The notes: a model not told the origin generated them from the letters alone. A DNA stretch of 64,000 bases from Bradyrhizobium lupini (GCF_040939785.1 NZ_CP162553.1:7149001-7213000), one strand, 5' to 3'. Numbered from the stretch's first letter, positions 8,603 to 17,974 are shown. Translations and numbers: made by a program.

Positions 8603-8755
8603 CTATTTGCCTTGGATCTTCAGCCCGTTGGGACCGACATTGATTTGCAGGCCATCGGGCTGCTTCTTCGTCTGGTAGAGATTGTAGCCGAGCACGGCCG
8701 CCGTGACGACCAGAGCACCGATGATCAGAAACAATACGTTGCGGCCGATAGACAT
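8603..8755 (-). CDS. Small membrane-anchored protein, hypothetical
   Basis: A 50-residue protein from ATG 8755 with AGGA five bases upstream. An N-terminal hydrophobic helix (NVLFLIIGALVVTAAVLGYN) is followed by a short polar tail QTKKQPDGLQINVGPNGLKI. Proteins of this shape are common and unnamed in Bradyrhizobium. It is the first gene after the tRNA-Arg scar and so probably belongs to the ancestral chromosome. Function unknown. Confidence 0.6.
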   Translation of the reverse strand: MSIGRNVLFLIIGALVVTAAVLGYNLYQTKKQPDGLQINVGPNGLKIQGK

Positions 8756-8911
8756 TTTTTTCCTGAACCACTTGGTTGACGGCGAGAAAAAACCCGCGTG
8801 TGGGGCGCGGGGTGCTTCAGTGCGCCGCCGGCGCACTGCTTGGATAATGCGGTTCGAAGGAACTGGTTCCCTTGAGGCGCGCGCCGCGTCGGAAGGCCGG
8901 AGCCTATCTGG

Positions 8912-9910
8912 TCAGCGTGCCGTCGGACCGGCTTGCCGGCCCCGTGCCAGCGTGTCGGACGGCGCTTCGTGGAAGGTCGCGCGGTAAGCTGCGGCAAACT
9001 CCCCCAAATGGTGAAAGCCTTGGGCGCGCGCGCATGTGGCGACGTTGGCACCCCCGCCTTTGAGAAGGCGAGACCGCGTCGCCCACAATTTTTTCAGGCG
9101 AATGTATTGATGCAGGCTCATGCCACGCACCTTGCTGACGGCGCCGCCGAGCGTCCGGATCGAGACGCCAAACTCGCCGGCGAGATCGGCGGTATAGATC
9201 GGAGCAGTCGGATGTGCTGCGACGTAGTCGTCGATCCGCTGCACGAGTTTGATCGACCGCTCGCCCTGGACGGAGGCACTCCGGTCCGAGAGCAGATCAA
9301 TGCGAAACAGATCGTCGAGCGCGAGCAGCAGGCCTTCCTGGAGATGGGCGGCGACCTCGGTCGTTTCGAACAGGGCCGGCTGCACCGAGGCGGTTCGCAG
9401 AATGTCGAGCAGGAGCTGCCGAATGTGGAGCAAAGCGGGGCGGTTCGCGACATAGGCCCGCAAGTCGTCCGCCTGATCGAACCAGCCCCGGTCGCTCATG
9501 CCGGGTGAGAAGATGATCATCGCATGATGATTGGTCCGGCGCTCGACGAAATGGCATTCATCGCTGCCGCGGAGCGCGATGAAGAAACGCGCGTCCAGAT
9601 CCATGCCCTTGGAATTGACCTGAAGGTCGTCCGTCATGGGCAGGATCACCATCCCCCCGGGCATCCGATAGGCGGCGTCGAGGATGCGCGCGAACGAGCG
9701 CATCATGACGATGCGGCAGCCGGGCAGGGAGACGACAGCACGAGCCGCCGCGAAATTCCGAACGTCGAGCGGAATGCTTCTCGCATCTTCCATCGACTCG
9801 ATGGGCCGAAACGCATCGACGTCGGCAAAGCCGATCAATTGAAGCGCCGAGGATGGGGCGAGGGCGTCGAACAACATGCGTGCGACCGGCTGCTGCAATA
9901 TGACAATCAA
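8912..9910 (-). CDS. AraC family transcriptional regulator
   Basis: A 332-residue protein. The C-terminal 100 residues form the AraC two-helix-turn-helix domain: YTADLAGEFGVSIRTLGGAV for the first unit and ARAQGFHHLGEFAAAYRATF for the second, ending with the usual PSDTL. The N-terminal 220 residues are a ligand or dimerisation domain of the cupin-like AraC_binding_2 type, judged by position. The open frame begins with TTG 9910; an ATG at 9877 is the alternative, and neither has a strong ribosome site. The target genes are unknown; neighbours give no clear hint. Confidence 0.8.
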   Translation of the reverse strand: MIVILQQPVARMLFDALAPSSALQLIGFADVDAFRPIESMEDARSIPLDVRNFAAARAVVSLPGCRIVMMRSFARILDAAYRMPGGMVILPMTDDLQVNSKGMDLDARFFIALRGSDECHFVERRTNHHAMIIFSPGMSDRGWFDQADDLRAYVANRPALLHIRQLLLDILRTASVQPALFETTEVAAHLQEGLLLALDDLFRIDLLSDRSASVQGERSIKLVQRIDDYVAAHPTAPIYTADLAGEFGVSIRTLGGAVSKVRGMSLHQYIRLKKLWATRSRLLKGGGANVATCARAQGFHHLGEFAAAYRATFHEAPSDTLARGRQAGPTAR

Positions 9911-10023
9911 ATGAACGTCGGAACATCGCCATCAATGGCGAAACATCGCGCTTCAGTAAACCGGATTCCGGGCCGTAGTATTGCGGACATCATGGCATGA
10001 AGCTTGGCGGATCGGTGTCGTCG

Positions 10024-10197
10024 TCAACGATCTCGAGTCATCGGCTGGCCGGAGGCGAGGTCGATGAAATGCAGCCGCGTGCAGGCGGGACAGGCGAAGG
10101 AGGCAAAGCTCTGTGCCTCCTGTCTCAGTTGCTTCTCCAGATGTGTCTGCACATTCATGCCCGTCTGGGGACATCGAAAAACGATCAAATCGACCAT
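10024..10197 (-). CDS. Small zinc-knuckle protein, hypothetical
   Basis: A 57-residue protein from ATG 10197. CPQTGMNVQ near the start and CPACTRLHFIDLASGQP near the end supply three cysteines and a histidine in a zinc-ribbon-like layout. I have seen this type of short orphan protein in Bradyrhizobium, with no assigned role. The open frame extends upstream to 10575, but that part overlaps the clear gene at 10316-10588 and is rejected. Confidence 0.55.
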   Translation of the reverse strand: MVDLIVFRCPQTGMNVQTHLEKQLRQEAQSFASFACPACTRLHFIDLASGQPMTRDR

Positions 10198-10288
10198 CGT
10201 CGGAGAATGACGGCGTGGCGGATTGCGTCTTTGATCTAGATCAGTTTTGGAATGACTCCAGACCAACATCCTTGATCTCGCAAAAGCG

Positions 10289-10311
10289 AAGGGGCCCCGA
10301 AGGGCCCCTTT
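10289..10311 (-). terminator. GC-rich hairpin terminator
   Basis: A nine-base-pair perfect stem, AAGGGGCCC and GGGCCCCTT, with a CGAA loop, five bases beyond the stop of the gene at 10316-10588. On the minus strand a CGCTTTTG stretch follows. It probably ends transcription of that gene. Confidence 0.65.
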
Positions 10312-10315
10312 AGAA

Positions 10316-10588
10316 TCACCAGCGGCGATAGCGTGGTCCGTAATAGCGAGGGCCACCGTAAAAGCGCGGTGCATATCGGGGACCGTAATAGGGCCGCGGG
10401 GCGTAGTATCCATAGTAGTTCGGGCGCCAGAAGCAGCGTCCCCAGGCGTCACAGACCATGCGGACCTGCTCGACGTCGGAGACCTGCGGCGTCGCAGGAG
10501 CAGGCGCGATGGGCATGGCAGACGCCGCCGATGATGCGACCAACGCACCGAACAGGGACGCGGCGACGAGGCCAATTCTCAGCTTCAT
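10316..10588 (-). CDS. Secreted Tyr/Arg/Pro-rich small protein
   Basis: A 90-residue protein with a clear signal peptide (MKLRIGLVAASLFGALVASS, cleavage near residue 24 after ASA). The mature part has a pair of cysteines (RMVCDAWGRCFWRP) and then a tail dense in Tyr, Arg, Gly and Pro (YYGYYAPRPYYGPRY). GGAGA lies eight bases before ATG 10588. Such YYG/PRY-tailed exported proteins are frequent in Bradyrhizobium and probably associate with the envelope. No function is known. Confidence 0.75.
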   Translation of the reverse strand: MKLRIGLVAASLFGALVASSAASAMPIAPAPATPQVSDVEQVRMVCDAWGRCFWRPNYYGYYAPRPYYGPRYAPRFYGGPRYYGPRYRRW

Positions 10589-10900
10589 GATGTCTTTCTC
10601 CGCTTACGCAATACAGGGATATCGAAGTTTGTTCTGATCAAATTGTGGCGGGACCGAAATGTAATGCTGATGAACAGGTCTTCAGCCCAGCCCGCCGCAG
10701 GCCTGACCTTTAGCTCCGCCAGACTATCCCAGGTTCGCGCTCTTGACCAATGCTGCGCTTGCGTTGCGCTCCGCAGGACATCGCCGCCATCCTTGATCCC
10801 GCGCAATTCGTCGGTGCAGCTTCGTCCCTAAGCTTGGCGTCGTGGCCAGCTTTCGAGCATTTCGATGGGCTGGCTAGCGAGGTGGCTTTGGAGCTGTGCA

Positions 10901-11432
10901 ATGGACCAAATGAGAATCGACAAGGGTGACTGGCTGGTCGTGTGCGACGGGCGCAAGGCGCTTATTCTGGAAAACCTCGGCGACGAGATGTTTCCGAACC
11001 TCCACACCAGGGAGGTGCACGAACAGCCCAATCCCTCGACCGGTGCGCAAGGGACCGACGCGCCGGGCAGGCTCCACGGCGCGGCCGGTAGCACGCGCAG
11101 CTCGGTGGAGCAGACTGATTGGCACGACGAGGCCGAGCGCGCCTTCCTGCGCGGCCTGGCCGGACGGCTCGATGCCGCCGTCAGCTCAGGCGAGAACCTC
11201 GGCCTTGACCATGGTGGCCTCGCCGCGTGCGCTTGGGATGATTCGCGCCGATTATTCGGATGTGGTGCGCAAGGCACTCCAGGGCGAGGTCGGCAAGGAC
11301 CTCGTCAAACTGCCGGTCTACGAGATCGAGAAGCAATTACTGCTGTCCGCGCCGCCAAATAGCGGCCCCCGCAGAGGACGCGCCTGCACCCCTCAGAAGC
11401 AGGGGTGCCGACGGCGGTCCTGGCCGACATAG
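10901..11432 (+). pseudogene. Host attachment family protein, one frameshift
   Basis: ATG 10901 (GGAG upstream) opens MDQMRIDKGDWLVVCDGRKA, the start of the baeRF/host-attachment family, where a nucleotide-like fold begins with a VVxDGxKA strand. The frame runs to about 11205 and then passes to the next one, which continues as TMVASPRALGMIRADYSDVV and EVGKDLVKLPVYEIEKQL. Removing one T from CCTTGACC joins them into about 177 residues of normal family order. The name comes from an Agrobacterium-plant attachment phenotype; a translation-related role is also proposed for the fold. The 3' end meets the convergent gene at 11393-11656. Confidence 0.7.
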
Positions 11433-11656
11433 GCGGCTGCGCTCTGGTAGCAATGGTTGGTCGACGGGCCGTCGTAAAAGGCGAACGTCCCGGGCGTGAT
11501 GCCGGGCCCGTAATTGTGCAGATAGCTGATCGGGTAGGGCAGCGGGTTCGTGTAGTGGCGATGGTACCAGTGGTATCCCCGCGCCTCTGCGAGGCCAGGG
11601 GCAAGGATTGCGGCCGACAGGACAGCAACCGCGGCTACAAGCTTCAACTTGCTCAT
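11393..11656 (-). CDS. Small secreted protein, hypothetical
   Basis: An 87-residue protein from ATG 11656 with GGAG eight bases upstream. The signal peptide is MSKLKLVAAVAVLSAAILAP, with cleavage likely after LAEA near residue 25. The mature part is rich in His, Tyr and Pro (HWYHRHYTNPLPYPISYLHN) and ends NHCYQSAAAYVGQDRRRHPC, a tail I associate with a group of Bradyrhizobium exported proteins. Two cysteines could form a disulfide. Its stop lies in a hairpin (11386-11408). Function unknown. Confidence 0.7.
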   Translation of the reverse strand: MSKLKLVAAVAVLSAAILAPGLAEARGYHWYHRHYTNPLPYPISYLHNYGPGITPGTFAFYDGPSTNHCYQSAAAYVGQDRRRHPCF

Positions 11657-11945
11657 CTCGAATCTCCGGAACCCGCACGAATAGGTCAGCCGTTTATAGC
11701 CAGTTCGGGCGGCCGGAACACCCGTCTGCAGCCCGGAAATCGACGCCAATCCCGCAGATTCCGGGGTGGGTGTGACAGAATTGCCGGTTCTGTGGTCCGG
11801 ACTTGCCCATTTTTGGCCTTTTCGAGATGCTTAACGAATTCCCCACACAAGTATGACCAAAGAGAATTAGCTCAAGACTCCTGTTGCCGGCTTCTCGGGG
11901 TTCATAGACCGGTCCATTCCTGAAGGCTTTCGCCGTCACCTCGCC

Positions 11946-12392
11946 ATGCGCATCACGCTTCTGAGCCTGCTGTTGCTCTCGGTCGTCGCCGCCACGCCGG
12001 CGCGGGCCGAGCTGCATATTACCCGCGACCACGGCGGCTATGTCGAGGAGTACAAGGCCAAGTACAAGCGCGTCCGCGAGAAGGGCGAACGCGTCATCAT
12101 CGACGGCATCTGCAACTCGGCCTGCACCCTGGTGCTCGGCATCGTGCCGATGAACAAGATCTGCGTGACGCCGCGCGCCAGCCTCGGCTTCCACCAGGCT
12201 TACTACGACAAGGCCTTCACTTTCGGCATCAAGGTCACCAGCGCGGAGGGGACGTCCGACCTGATGGCCTACTACCCCGACACGGTGAAGGACTGGATTC
12301 GCCGCAATGGCGGGCTCACCACCGACATGAAAAAGATCAAGAACGGCGTCGAGCTCTGGAAGATCATCGATCCGTGTCCGGACGAATGGTGA
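11946..12392 (+). CDS. Secreted ClpP/crotonase-like fold protein
   Basis: A 148-residue protein with a signal peptide (MRITLLSLLLLSVVAATPAR). The mature part carries VIIDGICNSACTLVLGIVP near residues 50-68, where the NSAC motif places Ser58 at the position of the active serine in ClpP-like and COG3904 periplasmic proteins. RASLGFHQAYY follows, with His at the usual place. No clear third catalytic acid is assigned. Proteins of this family are predicted periplasmic proteases or degenerate relatives. It stands as a single gene before an EamA exporter. Confidence 0.7.
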   Translation: MRITLLSLLLLSVVAATPARAELHITRDHGGYVEEYKAKYKRVREKGERVIIDGICNSACTLVLGIVPMNKICVTPRASLGFHQAYYDKAFTFGIKVTSAEGTSDLMAYYPDTVKDWIRRNGGLTTDMKKIKNGVELWKIIDPCPDEW

Positions 12393-12494
12393 GCCGCTGA
12401 GCCGTCCGGTCCGTCGCAGCGCAGCATCGCCCGGACGAAATTGGCCGTAATTCGCATTGCCGCATCGGCCCCCTGTGAGGCAATGAGGGCGGCA

Positions 12495-13367
12495 ATGAAC
12501 CACAATCAAGAAGCCCTGGCCGCCCGCGCCGCGCCGATCCTGTTCGTCCTGCTCTGGAGCACGGGCTTCATCGGCACCAAATACGTCGTCAACAATGCCG
12601 ATCCCTTGACCTATCTCGCGATCCGCATGGCGTTCGTGGTCGGTCTGATGGCGATCATCGTCGCGATCGCGCGACCGAAATGGCCGGATCGTATCGGCAT
12701 CGCGCACAGCGCAGTCGCGGGCATTCTCGTCCATGGCTTCTATCTCGGCGGCACCGCGATCGCGATCGCGCACTCGATTCCGGCCGGGCTCTCCGCGCTC
12801 ATTCCGGGCCTTCAGCCGATCCTGACCTCGACCATCGCCAACCGCTGGCTCGGGGAGAAGGTGACGCCGGTGCAATGGGCGGGGCTCGTGCTTGGCCTCG
12901 GCGGCGTGGTGCTGATCCTGCACGGCCGTCCCATGACCGGCGAAGCCGGGCTCGGCTGGCTCGCCTCGGTGGTCTCGCTGATCAGCATCACGCTCGGCAC
13001 GCTCTATCAGCGCCGCTACTGCAACCACATCGACTGGCGCGCCGGCAATCTCGTGCAGTACGTGTCCGTCACGATCTTCTTCGCGATCGGCGCGTTCCTG
13101 TTCGAGGACCGCGTGGTGCACTGGACGCGCGAGTTCATGCTCGCGCTGGCCTGGCTCGCCGTGGCGCTCTCGATCGGGTCGATCGGGCTGCTGTACTGGC
13201 TGATCCGCCACGCCGCCGCCACGTCTGTTGCAAGCCTGTTCTATCTGGTGCCCGCCGTGACGGCGCTGATGGCTTATCTGCTGTTCGGAGAAAAGCTCGA
13301 TGCGCTGGCGATCGCGGGCATGGTGATGTGCGCGGCCGCGGTGTTCGTGGTCAACCGACGCTTCTAG
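12495..13367 (+). CDS. EamA/DMT family inner-membrane exporter
   Basis: A 290-residue protein with two EamA repeats of five hydrophobic helices each, starting with APILFVLLWSTGFIGTKYVV. The first repeat ends near TSTIANRWLGEKVTPVQWAG and the second near AYLLFGEKLDALAIAGMVMC, showing the repeated LGE/FGEK signature. DMT members export amino acids, metabolites or drugs by proton exchange; the substrate cannot be read here. I chose ATG 12495, five bases after GAGGG; ATG 12483 is an alternative. It stands alone on the plus strand. Confidence 0.9.
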   Translation: MNHNQEALAARAAPILFVLLWSTGFIGTKYVVNNADPLTYLAIRMAFVVGLMAIIVAIARPKWPDRIGIAHSAVAGILVHGFYLGGTAIAIAHSIPAGLSALIPGLQPILTSTIANRWLGEKVTPVQWAGLVLGLGGVVLILHGRPMTGEAGLGWLASVVSLISITLGTLYQRRYCNHIDWRAGNLVQYVSVTIFFAIGAFLFEDRVVHWTREFMLALAWLAVALSIGSIGLLYWLIRHAAATSVASLFYLVPAVTALMAYLLFGEKLDALAIAGMVMCAAAVFVVNRRF

Positions 13368-13465
13368 GGCCGGCGGGCCAAGCCGCTCGAATACATCCCT
13401 GACGTGCGCGGCGCGTTCGTGCTAGGGTCGGTGCATTTCAGTGCCCCTTTCACAGGTGATTTTCC

Positions 13466-14206
13466 ATGAAGAAGGCGAGACGCGCATTGCTTGGCAGGTC
13501 CCTGAAGCCAGTCCGGATTGCCTGCATTAATTATGCAGAGGAGATGATGAGCGAGCAGGTGATGGCGCGGCTCACGGCCGCGCTGCAGAAATGCTATGAC
13601 GAGCACTTCCTGCCGGTCTGGGGCTACCCCGTCGATCTCGACGTTACCCGCAAGCCGAAGCCCACTGACTGGCAGTTGGTCTATTTCGACGATGCGACCC
13701 ACAAGAATTTCCTCGGGCGGCATGAATTGACGCATCGGGGACAGCCGATCTCGAAGATCTTCCTCAAGGCGCTGTCCAAGGACGATCCGGTCAGTCTGGC
13801 AGCCTCGCATGAGCTGTTCGAGATGGTGCTCGACCCTATGGCCAATCTGTGGGCCGACAAGACCCGGCACACCCAATACGCCTACGAGGTCTGCGACGCA
13901 GTGGAAGAGGACGCCTTCGTCGTCAACGATCTCCCGATGTCGAACTTCGTTTATCCGTCCTGGTTCGAACCCTTCAAGCATCCCCGCGGCACGAAGTTCG
14001 ACCACATGGGATTGCTCAAGGAGCCGTTCTCGATGACCGAGGGCGGCTACGTCATCAAAAAGGTGAACGGCAGGAGATTGATCAAGCAGTTCGGCTCGCC
14101 CGAGAAGCGCCGGCGCTTCAACGCCGAGGACCGGCGCGGCCATCGCAGCGAATTTCGCGATCCGCAAGGCGAGCATCACCCGGGCCGGCGCGCAGCCAAG
14201 CGGTGA
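13466..14206 (+). CDS. Hypothetical protein with a SHELFE motif
   Basis: A 246-residue cytoplasmic protein without signal peptide. Residues about 110-125 read LAASHELFEMVLDPMANLW. A similar SHExxE...DP block occurs in uncharacterised zinc-peptidase-like proteins, so His and Glu may bind a metal, but a complete HExxH is not present. The rest is Tyr/Trp-rich and globular; the last 40 residues are basic and disordered. It could be a degenerate metallopeptidase; function is unknown. It converges on the histone-like gene, with a hairpin between them. Confidence 0.6.
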   Translation: MKKARRALLGRSLKPVRIACINYAEEMMSEQVMARLTAALQKCYDEHFLPVWGYPVDLDVTRKPKPTDWQLVYFDDATHKNFLGRHELTHRGQPISKIFLKALSKDDPVSLAASHELFEMVLDPMANLWADKTRHTQYAYEVCDAVEEDAFVVNDLPMSNFVYPSWFEPFKHPRGTKFDHMGLLKEPFSMTEGGYVIKKVNGRRLIKQFGSPEKRRRFNAEDRRGHRSEFRDPQGEHHPGRRAAKR

Positions 14207-14227
14207 GGGTAGGGTATCGCTGGAGCC

Positions 14228-14255
14228 GTCTCCGGGCGCGTCCGCCCCCGGAGAC
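14228..14255. terminator. Bidirectional hairpin terminator
   Basis: GTCTCCGGG and CCCGGAGAC form a perfect nine-base-pair stem around a ten-base loop, between the convergent genes ending at 14206 and 14269. There is no long T run, so termination strength is uncertain. Confidence 0.55.
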
Positions 14256-14268
14256 TTGAGCGTTGCGA

Positions 14269-14583
14269 TCAGCGCTTGGCCTTCGTGGCCTTCTTTTTCG
14301 ACTTGGCAGCTTTCTTGGTGGCCTTCTTTGCTGTTTTCTTGGCCGCCTTCTTCGACGACTTCTTTGCAGCTTTCTTCGAAGTCTTCTTGGTGGCCTTCGA
14401 AGTTTTCTTCGGAGCCTTCTTGGCTTTCTTCTTGGACGCCTTCTTCGGCGCTACCTTCTTCGCAGCCTTCTTGGCGGCTTTCCTGACCTGCTTCACCGCA
14501 GTGACAGCGGCGTCCTTGGTCGCTTCCACGGCGGTGGTGATCGTGTCCATCGCCTGTTCGGTGATCGGCTTGTCGTCATCCAT
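14269..14583 (-). CDS. Histone H1-like Lys/Ala-rich DNA-binding protein
   Basis: A 104-residue protein. After an acidic start (MDDDKPITEQAMDTITTAVE) the whole C-terminal 70 residues are AAKK, SKKA and TKKA-type repeats with no acidic residue. This is the composition of bacterial histone H1-like proteins (Hc1/AlgP type), which bind DNA or polyphosphate. GGGGGA lies before ATG 14583, so I prefer this to an ATG seven codons upstream. The repeat region is strongly biased toward AAG and GCC codons. Nucleoid binding is inferred from composition only. Confidence 0.75.
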   Translation of the reverse strand: MDDDKPITEQAMDTITTAVEATKDAAVTAVKQVRKAAKKAAKKVAPKKASKKKAKKAPKKTSKATKKTSKKAAKKSSKKAAKKTAKKATKKAAKSKKKATKAKR

Positions 14584-14649
14584 ATCGTCCCCCACGGTTT
14601 GCATGGAGCGGTGACGATAGCGCGTTTCATAATTGTGTCAAAGCAACGC

Positions 14650-16131
14650 TCAACCTTTGCGGATCTTTGCGTAGGCGGTGAGCGCGCGCTCTCGTCCCTT
14701 GGCATGATCGACGATCGGATGCGGATAGCTCTTGCCGAGCGTGACGCCGGCGCTCGCAAGCTCGATCGGTGTCGCCTGCCAGGGCTGATGGATCAGCTCG
14801 GGTGGCACATCCTTCAACTCGGGCACCCAGCGTCGCACATAGGCTCCATCCGGGTCGAACTTCTCGCCCTGGAGCACCGGATTGAACACGCGGAAATAGG
14901 GCGCCGCGTCGGCGCCGCAGCCCGCGACCCACTGCCAGTTGGCGGGATTGCTGCCGGCATCCGCATCGACCAGCGTGTCCCAGAACCAGCTTTCGCCGGC
15001 GCGCCAGTCGATCAGGAGGTGCTTGACCAGGAACGAGGCGACCACCATTCGGACCCGGTTGTGCATCACGCCAGTGTGCCAGAGTTCGCGCAGGCCGGCG
15101 TCGACGATGGGATAGCCGGTGCGGCCGCGCTGCCAGGCGGCGAGCGCCTTGGCGTCGGGCTTCCATGGGAAGCCGTCGAAATTCGCTTGCAGGTTTTCGG
15201 AGGCAAGGTTGGGATGGTCGTGCAGCAGGTGCCGGCAGAACTCACGCCAGCCGAGCTCGCTCAGGAACTTGTCGACGCCGGGTCCGATCGCGGGATTTTC
15301 CGCCGCGGCGAACCGCGCGGCGTGCCAGACCTGGCGCGGGCTGAGCTCGCCGAATCTCAAATGCGGTGACAGATGTGAGGTGCCCTCGCGGTCCGGGCGG
15401 TCGCGATCGCCGACATAGCCTTGTGCGGTGTGCTTGAGGAAGTCGCGCAGGCGAGCGCGGGCGGAAGCTTCGCCCGGGGTCCATGTCTCGCGCAGGCCGC
15501 CGGCCCAATCTGGCTTGCCAGGCTCGAGCTTCCAGGTCTCCAGCGTGTCACTGGCGACCGTCGGCGCAGGACGCAGGTCCTTCGGCGCCGGCAGGGGCTT
15601 TGGCGGATCGCCGAGCGCCAGCACGCGCCGCCAGAATGGCGTGAACACGCGCAAGCCGCGGCCTTCCTTGTTGCGGATTACCGCGGGCGGAACGAGCAGG
15701 TCGCCGGGGAAACATTGCGAGTCCACGCCGATCTTTGCCAGCGCGGATTCGAGCTGCCGCTCAATCACCTGATGCGGCGCCTGTGCGATCCCGTTCCAGT
15801 GGACCGTGCGGGCTCCGCTCTCACGCGCCACCTCCGCGATCACCCTGGCTGCCGGCCCCTTGCGCAGGATCAGCGATCCGCCGCGCGTGGCAATGTCGGC
15901 GCCGAGCGCCCGCAGCGACTGCGCCAGCCACCAGCGCGCCGCGGCGCCCGGCGCTCGCCCGGCCGAATCGTCCAGCACATAGAGGCAGATCACCGGCGCG
16001 CCGGTCTTCGCAGCCGCCTTGGCGGCAGCGTGGAGGGCGGGGTGGTCGGACAGGCGGAGGTCGTCGCGAAGCCAGACGATGATAGGCGGAGCGCTTGGCG
16101 TAGTGCTTAGCGTAGTTCTGGGCGTGGTCAG
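14650..16131 (-). CDS. phrB: Deoxyribodipyrimidine photolyase, CTG start
   Basis: A light-driven repair enzyme for pyrimidine dimers. Starting at 16131 the protein has 493 residues and includes the N-terminal photolyase motif IIVWLRDDLRLSDHP, which is lost if the GTG at 15993 is used. The FAD-binding C-terminal half shows GTSHLSPHLRFGELSPRQVW, then NRVRMVVASFLVKHLLIDWR and WQWVAGCGADAAPYFRVFNP, all typical. No ATG, GTG or TTG precedes the motif in frame before a stop; a CTG at 16131 has GAGG five bases upstream and is the best start. The family is certain; the unusual start is inferred. Confidence 0.9.
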   Translation of the reverse strand: MTTPRTTLSTTPSAPPIIVWLRDDLRLSDHPALHAAAKAAAKTGAPVICLYVLDDSAGRAPGAAARWWLAQSLRALGADIATRGGSLILRKGPAARVIAEVARESGARTVHWNGIAQAPHQVIERQLESALAKIGVDSQCFPGDLLVPPAVIRNKEGRGLRVFTPFWRRVLALGDPPKPLPAPKDLRPAPTVASDTLETWKLEPGKPDWAGGLRETWTPGEASARARLRDFLKHTAQGYVGDRDRPDREGTSHLSPHLRFGELSPRQVWHAARFAAAENPAIGPGVDKFLSELGWREFCRHLLHDHPNLASENLQANFDGFPWKPDAKALAAWQRGRTGYPIVDAGLRELWHTGVMHNRVRMVVASFLVKHLLIDWRAGESWFWDTLVDADAGSNPANWQWVAGCGADAAPYFRVFNPVLQGEKFDPDGAYVRRWVPELKDVPPELIHQPWQATPIELASAGVTLGKSYPHPIVDHAKGRERALTAYAKIRKG

Positions 16132-16244
16132 GGTGGCCTCGTTAACGATTTGGAAAGCATGTCGCGTGCTGCGATGGAACCGTCATTAATGCGACCGTAA
16201 GCCGATTGCACGAGTATGCAGGAATTACGGAGGTGATTTCATTC

Positions 16245-17974
16245 ATGTACGGACGAGCAACGGCGAAGTTTCTGCCGCAATTCAAACTTGGCACCAAGGC
16301 GCTCCTGTGCGCGGTGTTGCTGATCGCCATGAATACGGCGCTCGTGGTTGGCGCCGGCTATTGGTCGCTCAGCTCCGCTTTCAACGATCGTGCGCTCCGC
16401 GACATCGAGGTTAGCCTGCGGACGCTGGCCCTGGCCTTTGCCGAAATCGTTCCCGATGCGAAGATCACGATGCGGGATGGCGCGGTGGCGCGCGCCGAGA
16501 TTCCCAAGATGCCGGACTTCAGGGATCACGCCATCGTCGATCGCGCGGTGTCCTATGTCGGCGGCAACGCGACCCTGTTCGTGTTCGACGATGCGAGCGG
16601 GCAGTTCGTGCGGCGGTCGACCAACGTGAAGAAGGAAAATGGCGACCGCGCCGTCGGGACCCAGCTTGCCGCCGATCATCCGGCGCAGGCGCTGCTGCGT
16701 CGTGGGGAGGCCTACAAGGGCCCGGCCACCCTGTTCGGCAAGTCCTTCATGACCGCCTATTTCCCGATCGCCGACGCCAGCGGCAAGGTCGCCGGCATCC
16801 TCTATGTCGGCATCCCGATGGCCCAATTCGAGAGCATGCTGGCCCACACCATCGAAAGCATGGCGATCGCCGCCGGGCTCGCGGCGCTGCTGGTGCTGGT
16901 TCTGACCTTGCTGGTCGTCCGCCGCGTCACCAAGCCGCTCACCTCAGTGACGCGCTCGCTGACCGCGCTCGCCGAAGGCCAGAGCGACGTCGAGATCGAT
17001 TGCGAGAATCGCGCCGACGAGATCGGCGAGATCGCCCGCACGGTCGCGGTGTTCAGGAGCAATTCGCAGGAGCGGGCGCGGATGCGCAGCGAGCAGGCGG
17101 CCGCTTCGGCTGCGGCCGCCGAGCAGCGCAAATCCGAGCTGCGCAATTTCGTCGAGGAGTTCCGGGGCGGTGTCGGCGGCATTCTCGACAAGGTGCTGAC
17201 ATCGTCAGGCGAATTCGAGCGGACGGCGCGGCAGCTCACCGACACTGCGCGCTCCACCGCCGATCTGTCGGCGCGGTCGGCCGGAGCTTCCGAAAGCGCC
17301 TCCGAGCACGTGCGTTCGGCGGCGTCGGCCTCGGACGAGCTGTCTCAATCGATCTCGAAATCACCCGGCGGGTGCAGGAATCGAACGTCATTTCCGCTGA
17401 GGCCGTGCGGCAGGCCGAGGCGACCGATCAGCGCATCGCGCAGCTCTCCGAGGCGGGCGCGCGCATCGGCGATGTCGTCAAGCTGATCACCTCGATCGCC
17501 GAGCAGACCAACCTGCTGGCACTGAACGCGACCATCGAGGCCGCGCGCGCGGGCGATGCCGGCCGCGGTTTTGCGGTGGTGGCCCAGGAGGTCAAGACGC
17601 TCGCCGGCCAGACTGCCAAGGCGACCGACGAGATCTCGAACCAGATCGCCAGCATGCAGCTTGCGACCGAGGAATCGGTTGTCGCCATCAAGGCGATCAG
17701 CCAGACCATCGAGCGCATCAGCGGCATCGCGGGCTCGATCTCGGCGGCGGTCGAGCAGCAGAAGAGCGCGACCCAAAACATCGTCGTCAGCGTTCGCGCG
17801 GCGGTATCGGGCACGGCCGATGTCGCCGTCAACGTCCGTCAGGCCGCCGAGGGTGCGAACGAGACCGGTGAGACGTCCAGCCGGATGTTTGCCTCCGCCC
17901 AGGCGTTGTCGGGCGAGAGCCTGCACCTGAAGGCCGAGGTCGAGGGCTTCCTCGAACGCGTGCGCGCGGCGTAA
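16245..17974 (+). CDS. Methyl-accepting chemotaxis protein, one frameshift
   Basis: A membrane chemoreceptor of about 576 residues. In order: first TM helix ([20 protein letters not shown]), a periplasmic Cache-type sensor domain of about 150 residues, second TM helix ([20 protein letters not shown]), HAMP domain, and the signalling domain with the hairpin tip [20 protein letters not shown]. The reading frame breaks between 17357 and 17358: TCTCGAAATC lacks one G compared with the expected TCTCGGAAATC, after which [11 protein letters not shown] continues in another frame. Inserting one base restores the full receptor. ATG 16245 follows GGAGG. The ligand is unknown. Confidence 0.85.

Noticed and set aside
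11694..13211. A 505-residue minus-strand open frame rich in Arg, Asp, His
   Set aside because: It is the antisense of the EamA exporter gene, with composition typical of reverse-strand frames in GC-rich DNA.
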